Shown here piece after piece: positions 35,486-45,500 of a DNA stretch of 64,000 nucleotides. The notes below the pieces were generated by a model. It had not been told where the DNA came from. It did not search any database and saw nothing but the letters and a program-made list of their open reading frames with translations. A program made the position numbers and the translations under genes. The stretch is from Flavobacterium sp. SUN052 (GTDB lineage Bacteria > Bacteroidota > Bacteroidia > Flavobacteriales > Flavobacteriaceae). The stretch's first letter is position 1. The number at the start of each line of letters is the position of its first letter. Location: NCBI RefSeq assembly GCF_028867935.1, contig NZ_JAPQNS010000002.1, forward strand, positions 124,001 to 188,000. The letters are read 5' to 3'.

Positions 35486-35784
35486 GCGTTTTGTTTCTTG
35501 ATTTGTGCCATTAGCCGATCTACGTCTTCCAGCAGTCGTTCGGCTTTTTCACGGGCATCGTTTACTACGCGCTGTCCCTCGCTTTTCTGAAAATTCTCGG
35601 GCAGTTCAGCTGAATTCAATAAGTCGCTGACCAACTGTTCCAACTGACCCCGGTACTTAGTCAATCGGTAGGTCAGTCGATCGCGGGTAACTTCCCCTTT
35701 GTCGGGGGCATAAAGAAGTCCAATGATGGCACCGGTTGCGGCACCGGTCAGGAAAAAGGCTAAATCGCGGCCAGTTCTGCTCAT
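35482..35784 (-). CDS. YtxH-domain-like small membrane protein
   Basis: A 100-residue protein. I begin it at ATG 35784 (MSRTGRDLAFFLTGAATGA), because the glycine-rich membrane segment AFFLTGAATGAIIGLLYAP is the normal N-terminus of YtxH-like proteins; an upstream ATG at 35856 would add 24 unlikely residues. An amphipathic charged helix follows (VVNDAREKAERLLEDVDRLM). Function unknown; members are sometimes labelled general stress or gas-vesicle-like. It overlaps the DUF1573 start. Confidence 0.75.
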   Translation of the reverse strand: MSRTGRDLAFFLTGAATGAIIGLLYAPDKGEVTRDRLTYRLTKYRGQLEQLVSDLLNSAELPENFQKSEGQRVVNDAREKAERLLEDVDRLMAQIKKQNA

Positions 35785-35879
35785 TTTGTTGTCGTTATTG
35801 ATGACTAGTAAATAGTAAGTGATTAACGAAGGCTCCACGTACTCGATTGTAAGCAAAGCGAACCATACTTACCAGTCCC

Positions 35880-37049
35880 TTATTTATTATCCAGTAATCC
35901 CCGTCCGCTCTTGCGAAGTTTACCCTCTTTAGAGAGTTTAATTGACAGGTTATCCAAGATTCCGTTCACAAATTTACCGCTTTTCGGCGTACTGTAGGCT
36001 TTAGCTAGTTCAATATATTCATTGATCGTAACCTTAACCGGGATACCTGGGAAACTCATCAGTTCGCACACGGCGAGCTTTAAAATAATCCGATCGAGCA
36101 TCGCCACACGCTCCACATCCCAGTTCTGAAGTTGATCGGCAAGCAACTGCTCATACTCTACATCGTTGTCTAACGCATTATTGAACAGGGTGTTCAGAAA
36201 CCGTTCGTCTTCCTCCCAATCATCGGTGAGCGGTTCGAGTTTAAGGCCACCCATACTCTGCGCTGACTTGAGCGTTTTGATGGCCATACCCCGTACCACC
36301 TCGCTATTTTCGGCCCAACTCAGGTCAATTTCAGCCAAAAAATCACTGATTGTTTCATGCTTGAATAATAGCGTACGGAGCAAATACTGCACCATTGCCT
36401 GGTCTTCGTCGCTTGTATGCGTGAGTTTCTCGCAATAAGCGCGGTACGTTTCATCAGCCTTCAAAACTTCTTTGAGCGCTTTGCGTACAAAGGGCAGATC
36501 GTTCGTCCAATTGATGTTGTGCCGAACCGCTTCGTTAGTCAGAGGCTTGTGTTCTGCTAACTCTTTAATCACGGAATTGTCGTACAGCGTCGACTCAAAG
36601 GGAAAAGCAACCTCGTCTACATCGCGGTACTGACGCTCTTTATCTACTTGTGAAGCGTGACCCAACTCCACCATCAGCAATAACACCCGCAGATAATCGT
36701 CGTAGATTCCCTTTACCTTGTCGATCATCATCTGAGCAAGGTGGTTACGGTCTTTTTTGCCCCGGCTCCGATAATACACCAGCCCATCGTTTGCGGCTTT
36801 GATCACCTTCGAAGGCGTGCCTTCATCCTCAGCGGGGGTATCCGTTTTAACGGCTTCGTCAAACAACACCGATGCCAGTTTTCGATACCCTTCTAACTGG
36901 CGTTTATCCTGAGGTTGCATCGAATTCAAGTCGGGCTGAAACGTTTCCTCAATGGCATCGAGGGCTATTTGTTGGTTGGAAAGTTCAGCCTGCCTAAGCG
37001 CGTAAACCGCCTGCATAACTTTAATTCTGAGCAATCGTCTGTTTATCAT
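35880..37049 (-). CDS. nusB: Transcription antitermination factor NusB (long Bacteroidota form)
   Basis: A 389-residue protein. The C-terminal ~140 residues carry the NusB fold (QNWDVERVAMLDRIILKLAVCEL, then VTINEYIELAKAYSTPKSGKFVNGILD), whereas the N-terminal part begins MINRRLLRIKVMQAVYAL, the usual NusB start, and is then extended by a helical insert. Bacteroidota NusB proteins are typically this long, so the length is not odd in itself. NusB joins NusE in rRNA antitermination complexes. Likely leads the cluster down to the CdaR-like gene. Confidence 0.92.
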   Translation of the reverse strand: MINRRLLRIKVMQAVYALRQAELSNQQIALDAIEETFQPDLNSMQPQDKRQLEGYRKLASVLFDEAVKTDTPAEDEGTPSKVIKAANDGLVYYRSRGKKDRNHLAQMMIDKVKGIYDDYLRVLLLMVELGHASQVDKERQYRDVDEVAFPFESTLYDNSVIKELAEHKPLTNEAVRHNINWTNDLPFVRKALKEVLKADETYRAYCEKLTHTSDEDQAMVQYLLRTLLFKHETISDFLAEIDLSWAENSEVVRGMAIKTLKSAQSMGGLKLEPLTDDWEEDERFLNTLFNNALDNDVEYEQLLADQLQNWDVERVAMLDRIILKLAVCELMSFPGIPVKVTINEYIELAKAYSTPKSGKFVNGILDNLSIKLSKEGKLRKSGRGLLDNK

Positions 37050-37184
37050 TCCGCCTAAATCCTATTTACTCTACCGATATGAAAAAGAACTTCTTAAAAA
37101 TCGTTGCAAAATTACGGCCCATTTAGTAGTTTTCCCAACGAAAACCGTCTTGTCAACAAATCTATTGTAAACCACTACTTGTAC

Positions 37185-37868
37185 ATGCTTTCTTCCTGTT
37201 CAATGGTCCGCGCTGGCGTATTGCTGGCGACTGTAGCTATTGGTATGCTTACACCTGGTTGCCGATCATCCAATCAGGCTTTTGTCCAGTATCAGCGTTC
37301 GGGGCACGCCTATGAGTCCCCAACGGAACGACCTGATATTATTGAAACCGACACATTGCCAACCATTTCGGACCCCGGCAACTTAGCCCTCCTGACAGAA
37401 AACCAACAGCTTACCAGCCCGCTAGGTTCATCTCCCAGCCATCGGCCCAAGCCGACTCACGTCAGGAACCCCGAATCCCGCGAGTCTGTCCATAAGAACT
37501 GGCTGCATCGGATAAACACCACTAACGATCCTACTAAGGCTGAATATGCTCCCCGACGTGAAGCTCCGGTACTTACCACCAAGCGTAAGGTTCCCGGTCT
37601 GGTGAAAGCGTCGCTGGCAGGAGGAATACTATCGCAGGGGGTATTATTATTAGGCGTAGCATCGGGCACACTCTGGCTACTGGCAGTGACACTACCCTTA
37701 GCATCGGTGTTACTGGGGGTAGCCGGCTTAGCCAAAATCTCACGTCGACGCGAGGAATACCGGGGAAAAGGTTGGGCCATGAGCGCCATTATGCTGGCAA
37801 CTGGTGCTTTAGGATTAGCGCTTGTTGCGGCTGCCGCCTTGGTTACATCAGAAACTATCTGGAAATAG
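37185..37868 (+). CDS. Putative lipoprotein with C-terminal membrane segments
   Basis: A 227-residue protein. I start it at ATG 37185; ATG 37203 is equally plausible. This gives a lipoprotein-like signal (VLLATVAIGMLTPGC). The middle is Ser/Pro/His-rich and disordered-looking. The C-terminal third has two strong membrane helices (GGILSQGVLLLGVASGTLWL, WAMSAIMLATGALGLALV) around a SRRREEYRGKGWA loop, which resembles the DUF4190 layout. Divergent from nusB. Function unknown. Confidence 0.65.
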   Translation: MLSSCSMVRAGVLLATVAIGMLTPGCRSSNQAFVQYQRSGHAYESPTERPDIIETDTLPTISDPGNLALLTENQQLTSPLGSSPSHRPKPTHVRNPESRESVHKNWLHRINTTNDPTKAEYAPRREAPVLTTKRKVPGLVKASLAGGILSQGVLLLGVASGTLWLLAVTLPLASVLLGVAGLAKISRRREEYRGKGWAMSAIMLATGALGLALVAAAALVTSETIWK

Positions 37869-37869
37869 C

Positions 37870-37938
37870 AAAATAGGGTAATCAGGCAACTGGGGCTTGA
37901 TATTATCTAGCATCCAATTTACCTGGTTACCCTATTTT
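37870..37938. terminator. Bidirectional terminator between convergent genes
   Basis: AAAATAGGGTAATCAGG (37870-37886) pairs with CCTGGTTACCCTATTTT (37922-37938), with one mismatch and a 35-base loop. A/T flanks on both sides allow termination of the gene ending at 37868 and, on the minus strand, of the giant protein gene ending at 37952. Confidence 0.8.
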
Positions 37939-37951
37939 ATACTCACTTATC

Positions 37952-40900
37952 CTAATACCGTACCAGCTTAATCAGTTTGTTGCGCGTAGGTGTGCTCACC
38001 TGGAGCAAGAGTACCCCTCCAGCCTGGCCAAGCAACAGTCGTTGACGCACTACCTCACCCGATGCACCCACTTCATGTTGGGTCACTACCTTTCCCTGAA
38101 CATCCGTAACTCGGAAGATGATTGGTTCATTGTGGGCCGCTGTCACATCTACCTCTACCCACTCAGCCAGCACTGGATTCCCGAGTACTAGCACATTAAG
38201 GTCATCCTGCACTTCCTGGGCTACACGAGAGGCACTCCGCGTACAGTACTGCTTAAAATTGAACGTAATACTGTTACTGGTTACCCCACCTTGCGTTACC
38301 CGAATCTGGAAGTTTCCAATGTCTGAAAACGGATTATTGACCGCTCTGACCATATCTGGATTATCCAGGAAGCGCCGACAGTTGTTTGGGTCTGCATTAC
38401 TCAGACCCACCAGGTTTGCATAATTGATGGCTGACCCGTTTCCACCTTCGGTAACAACCCGAAACGACCCGTTAGAACAATTGATATTGTCGACACCCAG
38501 CACACGAAGCGGCTGCCCGATACTGCTCAAAAAGCTGCCGCATTCAATCGTTGTCGACGTATTGTTGGGCGTGCTTGTCGTGGCTGATGGGGGCGTAGTA
38601 ATTTGTTGCGGATTTACCGTCAGCAGGAAGAACACGCTGCTCGAAAGATTCCCCGGATCGATTGCCCGCAAGGTAATAGTACTTGTTCCCGAAACAGATG
38701 GCGTACCCGTAATCATCGTACCCGTCAGGGTCAAACCAGCGGGTAATCCTGTTGCGGTCAGTCTGAGACCATTGGGCGTTTGAGCGTCGGTGAAAACGCC
38801 CCCTACGTTCAGGCTGTACGCCGTCCCCACCGTAGCCGATTGCGGACCAACTCCATTGACCACTGTTGGGGCTGTGTTGGGTGGCGGTGGCGGAGTACTA
38901 ACATTGGGCGAGTTCACGGTCAATGTGAAGCTCACACTGCTGGATAGACTGCCCGGATCAGTGGCCCGTAGGGTAATGGTGCTCACGCCCGAAGCGGAGG
39001 GTGTACCCGTAATCACGGTACCTGTCAAGCTCAGACCCGCAGGCAAGCCAACTGCCGACAATGTCAATTCATTGGGAGTTTGGGCATCCGTAAACACGCT
39101 GCCAACATTCAGGCTGTAGACTGTACCCACCGTTGCCGACTGCGGCCCTACCGCATTGGCTACGCTCGGAGCCGTATTGACGGGGAGCGGGGGGGGGCTG
39201 GTACAGTATGCTTTCAGGTCGAAGGTATATGATCGGCCTTCCACGCCTGCTTGTCGTACTTGAATAGTTACCGGTTTGGGGTCGCTTCGCAAGCCAGAGC
39301 CGATTATAACAGACGGATTAGTTGTCCAGCCCGTAATGCCAATAGACGAATATTCAACAGGTGCATTACTCCCCCCTGTTGAGCCGAATATAATAGCTCC
39401 CGTTGTACAGTTGTAGTTGACCACAGTGGCACTTAACACACCGGTTACTGGCGGAGTAACAGGCGAATTGGTTACCGTTAGTACGAAACTTACGCTGCTC
39501 GACAAGCTACCCGGATCAGTGGCGCGCAGGGTAACTGTGCTTACGCCCGAAACGGAAGGCGTACCCGTAATCACCGTTCCGTTCAGGCTCAGGCCAGCCG
39601 GTAAACCCGATGCCGACAGGGTTAGCGCAGTGGGAGTCTGGCTATCGGTAAACACACTGCTAATATTCAGGCTGTAGGCCGTACCCACTACCGCGGATTG
39701 AGGCCCCACCGTATTGGCAACTGTGGGTGCCGTGTTTACGGGCGGCTGAGGGTTGCTGGTACAGTAGGCTTTCAGATCGAAAACATAAGAGAGTCCCTGC
39801 ACACCATTTTGGCGTACATTGATGGTAATGGGCTTGAGGTCTAGCCGCAAACCTGTCTCTAAGGTGAAGTTCTGATTGGTGGTCCAGCCGGTAACCCCAA
39901 TGGCGGAGTATTCCACGGTCGAGTTATTACCCCCCGTTGAGCCAAAGGTGATAGCTCCCGTGGTACAATTGTAGCTGACCACAGTAGCACTTAACACACC
40001 ACCCACCGGAGCTGAATTTCGTACCATCAGTTCGAAAGTGGCATTACTCGTTAAACCGCTCGGATCAGTGGCTTTTAAGATGACCGTATTGATACCCAGA
40101 GCGGTTGGCGTACCACTTATCACAGTACCATCTAAGCGCAGACCGGCCGGTAATCCTTCTGCTGTCAGGGTAAGTGCATTTGGTGTTTGGGCGTCGGTAA
40201 ATACATTCCCAACGTTTAGGCTATACGGTGTGTTGATCACAACCGATTGTGGACTAACGGCATTGGCCACCGTTGGGGCGGTATTGGTAGATGGCTGTGG
40301 GTTACCAGAGCAATATGCTGCGAAGTCAAATGTAAACGCTGACCCAGCCGCGCCGTTTTGACGAATATTGATTGTAATTGGCTTTGGATCAGCCCGCAGT
40401 CCGGCCTCAATTGTATGAATCCTGTTAGTAGTCCAGCCGGTAATACCGGGCGTTTGAAACTCCACCGTACCATTACTAGTACTCGATGTGCCGAATACAA
40501 TAGCCCCCGTGCTACAATTATAGCTGGCTACCGTGGCCGCCACAGGACCCGTTGTACCGGGTGGAACAACCACTTGTAAGCTGGTCTGAGAAGGGATTAC
40601 CTCACTGGTGCCCTTGGGCATGGTCCCCCGTCCCAGAAAAATCTCGTCACCCTTCAGGTTGATGGTCGTGTAAAACCGGTACCCATCCTGCACATACCGA
40701 ACCATTAAACTGCTCTGCTGACCCGCCGATGCATATGCCTGGGTGGCCGCAATCAGAATCTGATCCCCGTTGACAATCACCCTGGCAAAGGGAAAGCCAC
40801 TCCGCTTCAGGGCGTTCGAGTTCAGGCGGTACCAGCTCTTGCCCCCATCATACGAACACTCGGTTTGTTCGTTGAGGTACTTCTCCTGGCCGTTGAAGAG

Positions 40901-42226
40901 ATCGCCATGATGCTTGAACAAGCGCCACAAGCCGTGGATGTAATGTTCATAGCAGGCGTAGTTGCGGTTGTTGTCCAGGTTTTCCCGACCCGGCACCACC
41001 GGCGCGTTGGGCGTCAGTTCGTTCCAGTCGTCCCAAAAGATGGTTCCGTAAGCGCCCGTGAACCAGTAAAAGATACCCATTCCTTCGGCAATAGCGGGGG
41101 GAGCGGGCACTTCGGCTCGGGAAGACTGATGGGCTTCAGTGCTCTGGGTGTTGAAGAGCCACTGCCAGGCGATGCGCTTCTTGGGTGAGAGTTTCATATT
41201 CACCTCCTGCTCACCCAACAAACTGGCCAGCCAATGGCGGTCTTCGTCTCCGTTGTGTGGGGCCGAATAGTCTAAATCAGAAGACAAAAAATAAGTACCC
41301 GGCATCTGAAAATCAGTCAGATCGCCAAACGATTTACCTACAATGTCGTCGGGCATGCCCCGGCCCCGAGTGTTGGTGGCGTTGATCTGCTGGGCCGTAG
41401 TAGACCACAACCAATCTGGAGAACTGGTATTGGCGAAATCCGAAGAGCGAGAATTTCCGTAACTATTGTGGGGCACTGGGCCAATGCCGCCGATTTCGGT
41501 GTAGTTGCTGATGACTTTGCGAATGGCCCACATTTTATAGACATACAGATTGGCATGTTCCTGGCGGTTTTCCAGACTGGTGCCTTCGTTCTCAATGTCA
41601 AAATAGATCTTGCCAAATGTGTTGATTTGCCCCGTAAATGGGCAATCGTTAAAGGCGACGCAGCCACCACTCAGTTCAGACATGGCAAAGCCCATGCTTT
41701 GCCGGGGGGTTGCCGAGCCAGAGGGTTGCAAGAAATAGGTATTACGGGCTAACTCGCTGTCGCGAGCCCAGGGTAGGCTGAAGGGGGGTTCGGTGAAATA
41801 GTTCTGATAGAGGATCAGGGCCCGCTGTTCGGGCAGCAGGCGACTCTTCCAGGTGTCAGCTTTGTTCGACTTGTTTTGACTGCTGATGCGTTCGCGCCGA
41901 TCGAGGCCAATTTCATCGGGCGTCATTCGGGAACGCTCAATGGACGAGAAGCCACGCCGGAAGAGTTTTTGCCAGTCCTGGCTGGCGTGCAGGTTTCGTC
42001 CGGCTCCGCAAAAGGTGATGGACTTGGTTTTGGGCAGGGTGAAGTCGCCCACCACATCGATGTTCCAGTAGCCACGGGTAGCTTGGGGAGTGGGGGTAAA
42101 CGACTGGCGAGGGGATGCCATGAGTGGAGTTTGAGGCAGATTATTCTGCGAGTAGGTAGCTGTGGTAGTAAAGGCGATACATAAACACAACAGTCCTTTT
42201 AGTAAAGTGGTAAATCCTTTCTCCAT
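37952..42226 (-). CDS. Giant secreted protein with He_PIG repeats and T9SS-type tail (paralogue A)
   Basis: A 1424-residue protein with a signal peptide (cleavage near ATYSQ). Residues about 40-570 form an unrecognised domain containing YFDIENEGTS and FWDDWNELTP, which read like strand ends of a TIM-barrel glycosidase, but I cannot name a family. Next come repeated blocks: a Cys-containing module (SYNCTTGAI ... GWTTN ... RQNG ... AYC) alternating with four He_PIG Ig-like domains (NTAPTVAN, GLPAGL, TGTP). The C-terminal 90 residues end in IKLVRY and look like a T9SS sorting domain. Predicted cell-surface protein; the paralogue at 42593 shares this layout. Probably an adhesin or surface enzyme. 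Confidence 0.82.
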   Translation of the reverse strand: MEKGFTTLLKGLLCLCIAFTTTATYSQNNLPQTPLMASPRQSFTPTPQATRGYWNIDVVGDFTLPKTKSITFCGAGRNLHASQDWQKLFRRGFSSIERSRMTPDEIGLDRRERISSQNKSNKADTWKSRLLPEQRALILYQNYFTEPPFSLPWARDSELARNTYFLQPSGSATPRQSMGFAMSELSGGCVAFNDCPFTGQINTFGKIYFDIENEGTSLENRQEHANLYVYKMWAIRKVISNYTEIGGIGPVPHNSYGNSRSSDFANTSSPDWLWSTTAQQINATNTRGRGMPDDIVGKSFGDLTDFQMPGTYFLSSDLDYSAPHNGDEDRHWLASLLGEQEVNMKLSPKKRIAWQWLFNTQSTEAHQSSRAEVPAPPAIAEGMGIFYWFTGAYGTIFWDDWNELTPNAPVVPGRENLDNNRNYACYEHYIHGLWRLFKHHGDLFNGQEKYLNEQTECSYDGGKSWYRLNSNALKRSGFPFARVIVNGDQILIAATQAYASAGQQSSLMVRYVQDGYRFYTTINLKGDEIFLGRGTMPKGTSEVIPSQTSLQVVVPPGTTGPVAATVASYNCSTGAIVFGTSSTSNGTVEFQTPGITGWTTNRIHTIEAGLRADPKPITINIRQNGAAGSAFTFDFAAYCSGNPQPSTNTAPTVANAVSPQSVVINTPYSLNVGNVFTDAQTPNALTLTAEGLPAGLRLDGTVISGTPTALGINTVILKATDPSGLTSNATFELMVRNSAPVGGVLSATVVSYNCTTGAITFGSTGGNNSTVEYSAIGVTGWTTNQNFTLETGLRLDLKPITINVRQNGVQGLSYVFDLKAYCTSNPQPPVNTAPTVANTVGPQSAVVGTAYSLNISSVFTDSQTPTALTLSASGLPAGLSLNGTVITGTPSVSGVSTVTLRATDPGSLSSSVSFVLTVTNSPVTPPVTGVLSATVVNYNCTTGAIIFGSTGGSNAPVEYSSIGITGWTTNPSVIIGSGLRSDPKPVTIQVRQAGVEGRSYTFDLKAYCTSPPPLPVNTAPSVANAVGPQSATVGTVYSLNVGSVFTDAQTPNELTLSAVGLPAGLSLTGTVITGTPSASGVSTITLRATDPGSLSSSVSFTLTVNSPNVSTPPPPPNTAPTVVNGVGPQSATVGTAYSLNVGGVFTDAQTPNGLRLTATGLPAGLTLTGTMITGTPSVSGTSTITLRAIDPGNLSSSVFFLLTVNPQQITTPPSATTSTPNNTSTTIECGSFLSSIGQPLRVLGVDNINCSNGSFRVVTEGGNGSAINYANLVGLSNADPNNCRRFLDNPDMVRAVNNPFSDIGNFQIRVTQGGVTSNSITFNFKQYCTRSASRVAQEVQDDLNVLVLGNPVLAEWVEVDVTAAHNEPIIFRVTDVQGKVVTQHEVGASGEVVRQRLLLGQAGGVLLLQVSTPTRNKLIKLVRY

Positions 42227-42592
42227 AACGAATGTTACTTATCTTCATAGTTAGTTCTTTACAAGTATACGCAACATTTGATCCAATTTTCATATAAATA
42301 GATATTATTATGTTATAAAATGACAGAACGGACATAAAATGATCTATTGGTACTATCGATTATATATTTTTTAATTTTCAATAAGATTTTAGTGTAATCC
42401 ATAAAGTTTGGCATAGACACTAAAAATGTCAATTAGCATACTTACAGCACGCAAACCGTCTCTTTTGCTAGAAAAGCAGGATAATCTGGCGTGAAGAGCA
42501 GCTTGGTGAAGCGGGTAAAAAAAAAGACGGCACCACGTGGTGCCGTCTTTTTTTTGCAATCTAAATCGCTTTCGGAGCGAAGCCGGAAGCTG
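42227..42592. other. A+T-rich gap between the two giant paralogues
   Basis: The 366 bases are A+T-rich and hold no gene I can support. The upstream part carries the control region of paralogue A, including TATACTTG on the minus strand (42262-42269), a word also found at the same relative place before paralogue B. The other end holds the terminator described separately. Confidence 0.5.
42526..42547 (-). terminator. Perfectly symmetrical terminator after paralogue B
   Basis: A 22-base perfect palindrome (arm GACGGCACCAC) flanked by runs of A on the left and T on the right, so it can work in both directions. It lies 46 bases after the stop of the gene ending at 42593. Confidence 0.92.
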
Positions 42593-45500
42593 CTAGTGCC
42601 GTACTAGTTTGATAATCTTACTACGGGTGGGTGTGCTTACTTGGAGTATGAATACACCACTTGACTCGCCCAGCCACAGTCGCTGACGAACCACTTCGCC
42701 AGAGGGATCTACCTGCCGTGTACTTACTGATTGGCCCTGTAATCCAACGACCCGAAAATCAGTAGGCTCGTTGTGGGCATCCTGAATTTCGACCTCAACC
42801 CACTCCGCTGTGACAGGGTTGCCCAGGATTAATACGTTAAGATCATCCTTTGTTTCAAGAGCAACGCGCGCGCCCCCGCCGGTGCAGTATTGTTTAAAGT
42901 TAAATATAAATGTATTGCTGGTTGTACCTCCCTGGGTTACGCGAATTTGGAAATTACCAATATCTGATGCTGGATTGTTGATCGCTCTAACCATATCAGG
43001 GTTGTCCAGAACGCGCTGACAATTGTTCGGATCGGCGTTATTCAAACCAACCAGATTAGCATAATTAATTGTTGATCCATTACCTCCCGATGTAATAACC
43101 CGAAATGTTCCAGTCTGGCAATTAATATTGGCCAGCCCGGTAACCTGCAACGCTTGGCCAATAGTATTGGCCGGGCTTCCACAGCTGGTTGTAGTGGTTG
43201 GATTAGTAGGCGTACTTGTGGTTGCCGAAGGCGGGGTAGTAACAACCTGCGGATTCACTGTCAGGACAAACGTTGTTGTGTTTGATAAACCACCAGGGTC
43301 AGTTGCGCGCAATGTGATAATGCTTACGCCCGAAACCGAGGGAGTCCCCGTAATCACTGTTCCGTTCAGACTCAAACCTGCTGGCAACCCAACCGCTGAA
43401 ACCACAAGCGTATTCGGTGTCTGACTATCTGTAAACACGTTTCCAATATTCAGACTGTACCCCGTGCCCATTACCGCTGTTTGTGGGTTTACTGCATTCA
43501 TCACACTCGGCTCGGTATTTACGGGAGGAGCAGGCGTGGTAGAACAATACGCCAAGAGATCAAAAACAAACGAGTTGCCCTGTACCCCGTTCTGACGCAC
43601 GTTGATGGTGATGGGCTTGAGGTCTAGCCGCAAACCCGCTTCAAGGGTAAAGTTCTGATTGGTGGTCCAGCCCGTTATCCCAATAGCGGAGTATTCCACA
43701 GCTGTGTTGTTACCACCTGTTGAACCAAAGGTAATAGCTCCCGTGGTACAGTTATAGCTAACCACTCGGGCGGTCAATACACCAGTTGTTGGCGGGGTGA
43801 CGGGTGCGTTAGTCACCGTTAACACAAAGCTAACACTGGCTGACAGAGCCCCCGGATCAGTGGCCCGCAAGGTAACTGTGCTTACGCCCGAAGCAGAAGG
43901 CGTACCCGTAATCACCGTTCCATTCAGACTCAGACCAGCCGGTAAACCCGATGCCGACAAGGCTAGCGCAGTGGGAGTCTGACTATCGGTAAACACACTG
44001 CCAATATTCAGGTTGTAGGCCGTACCCACTACCGCCGATTGAGGCCCCACCGCATTGGCAACTGTGGGAGCTGTGTTCACGGGTGGTTGGGTTGGAGTGG
44101 TACAATAGGCTTTCAGGTCAAAAACATAGGAAAGTCCCTGAGCCCCGTTCTGACGCACGTTGATGGTGATGGGCTTGAGGTCTAGCCGCAGACCCGCTTC
44201 AAGGGTGAAGTTCGGATTGGTGGTCCAGCCGGTAACGCCAATGGCGGAGTATTCCACAGCTGCGCCGGTGCCACCCGTCGAGCCAAAGGTAATGGCTCCT
44301 GTCGTACAGTTATACGTAACCACTCGGGCGGTTAATACACCACCCGATGATGGGGTCGACGAGGAATTTCCTACTGTTAGTACAAAGCTATGCGTGTTTG
44401 ACATACCGCCTGGATCAAGGGCAGTCAAGGTAACTGTACTTGCTCCCAAAGTCGCTGGTGTTCCGCTAATGAGGTTTCCATTTAAACTTAGCCCAGCTGG
44501 TAGACCAGTTGCAGAAAGAACCAACGCTGTAGGTGTTTGCGCATCAGTAAAAACGCCCCCTACGTTCAGGCTGTACGCTGTGCCAACCAGTACCGACTGA
44601 GGGCTTACTGCATTCGCAACTGTGGGAGCCGTATTGGTCGGTGGCGTCGAGCCGCCGGAACAATACGCTTTAAGGTCGAATGTAAACGGAGCACCCTCTA
44701 CCCCACTCTGACGAACCTGAACCGTAATCGGCTTCAGATCGAGCCGCAGGCCAGCCTCCAACGTGAACGCCTTAGCAGTTGTCCAGCCCGTGATGCCCAC
44801 CGCCGAATACTCTGGTGTGGTAGCTGTTCCGCCTGTTGAGCCAAAGACAATAGCCCCCGTTGTGCAGTTGTAGCTGGCTACCGTGGCCGTCAATGGACCC
44901 GTCGAGCCTGGAATCACTACCGGTAAGCTGGTCTGAGAAGGTATCACCTCACTGGTGCCCTTGGGCATGGTCCCCCGTCCCAAGAAAATCTCGTCACCCT
45001 TCAGGTTGATGGTCGTGTAAAACCGGTACCCATCCTGCACATACCGAACCATTAAACTGCTCTGCTGACCCGCCGATGCATATGCCTGGGTGGCCGCAAT
45101 CAGAATCTGATCCCCGTTGACAATCACCCTGGCAAAGGGAAAGCCACTCCGCTTCAGGGCGTTCGAGTTCAGGCGGTACCAGCTCTTGCCCCCATCATAC
45201 GAACACTCGGTTTGTTCGTTGAGGTACTTCTCCTGGCCGTTGAAGAGGTCGCCATGATGCTTGAACAAGCGCCACAAGCCGTGGATGTAGTGTTCATAGC
45301 AGGCGTAGTTGCGGTTGTTGTCCAGGTTTCCCCGACCCGGCACCACTGGCGCGTTAGGGATTAACTCGTTCCAGTCATCCCAAAGAATACTGCCATAAGC
45401 ACCCGTGAACCAGTAAAAGATACCCATCCCCTCAGCAATAGCGGGGGGAGCGGGCACTTCGGCTCGGGAAGACTGATGGGGTTCGGTGCTCTGGGTGTTG

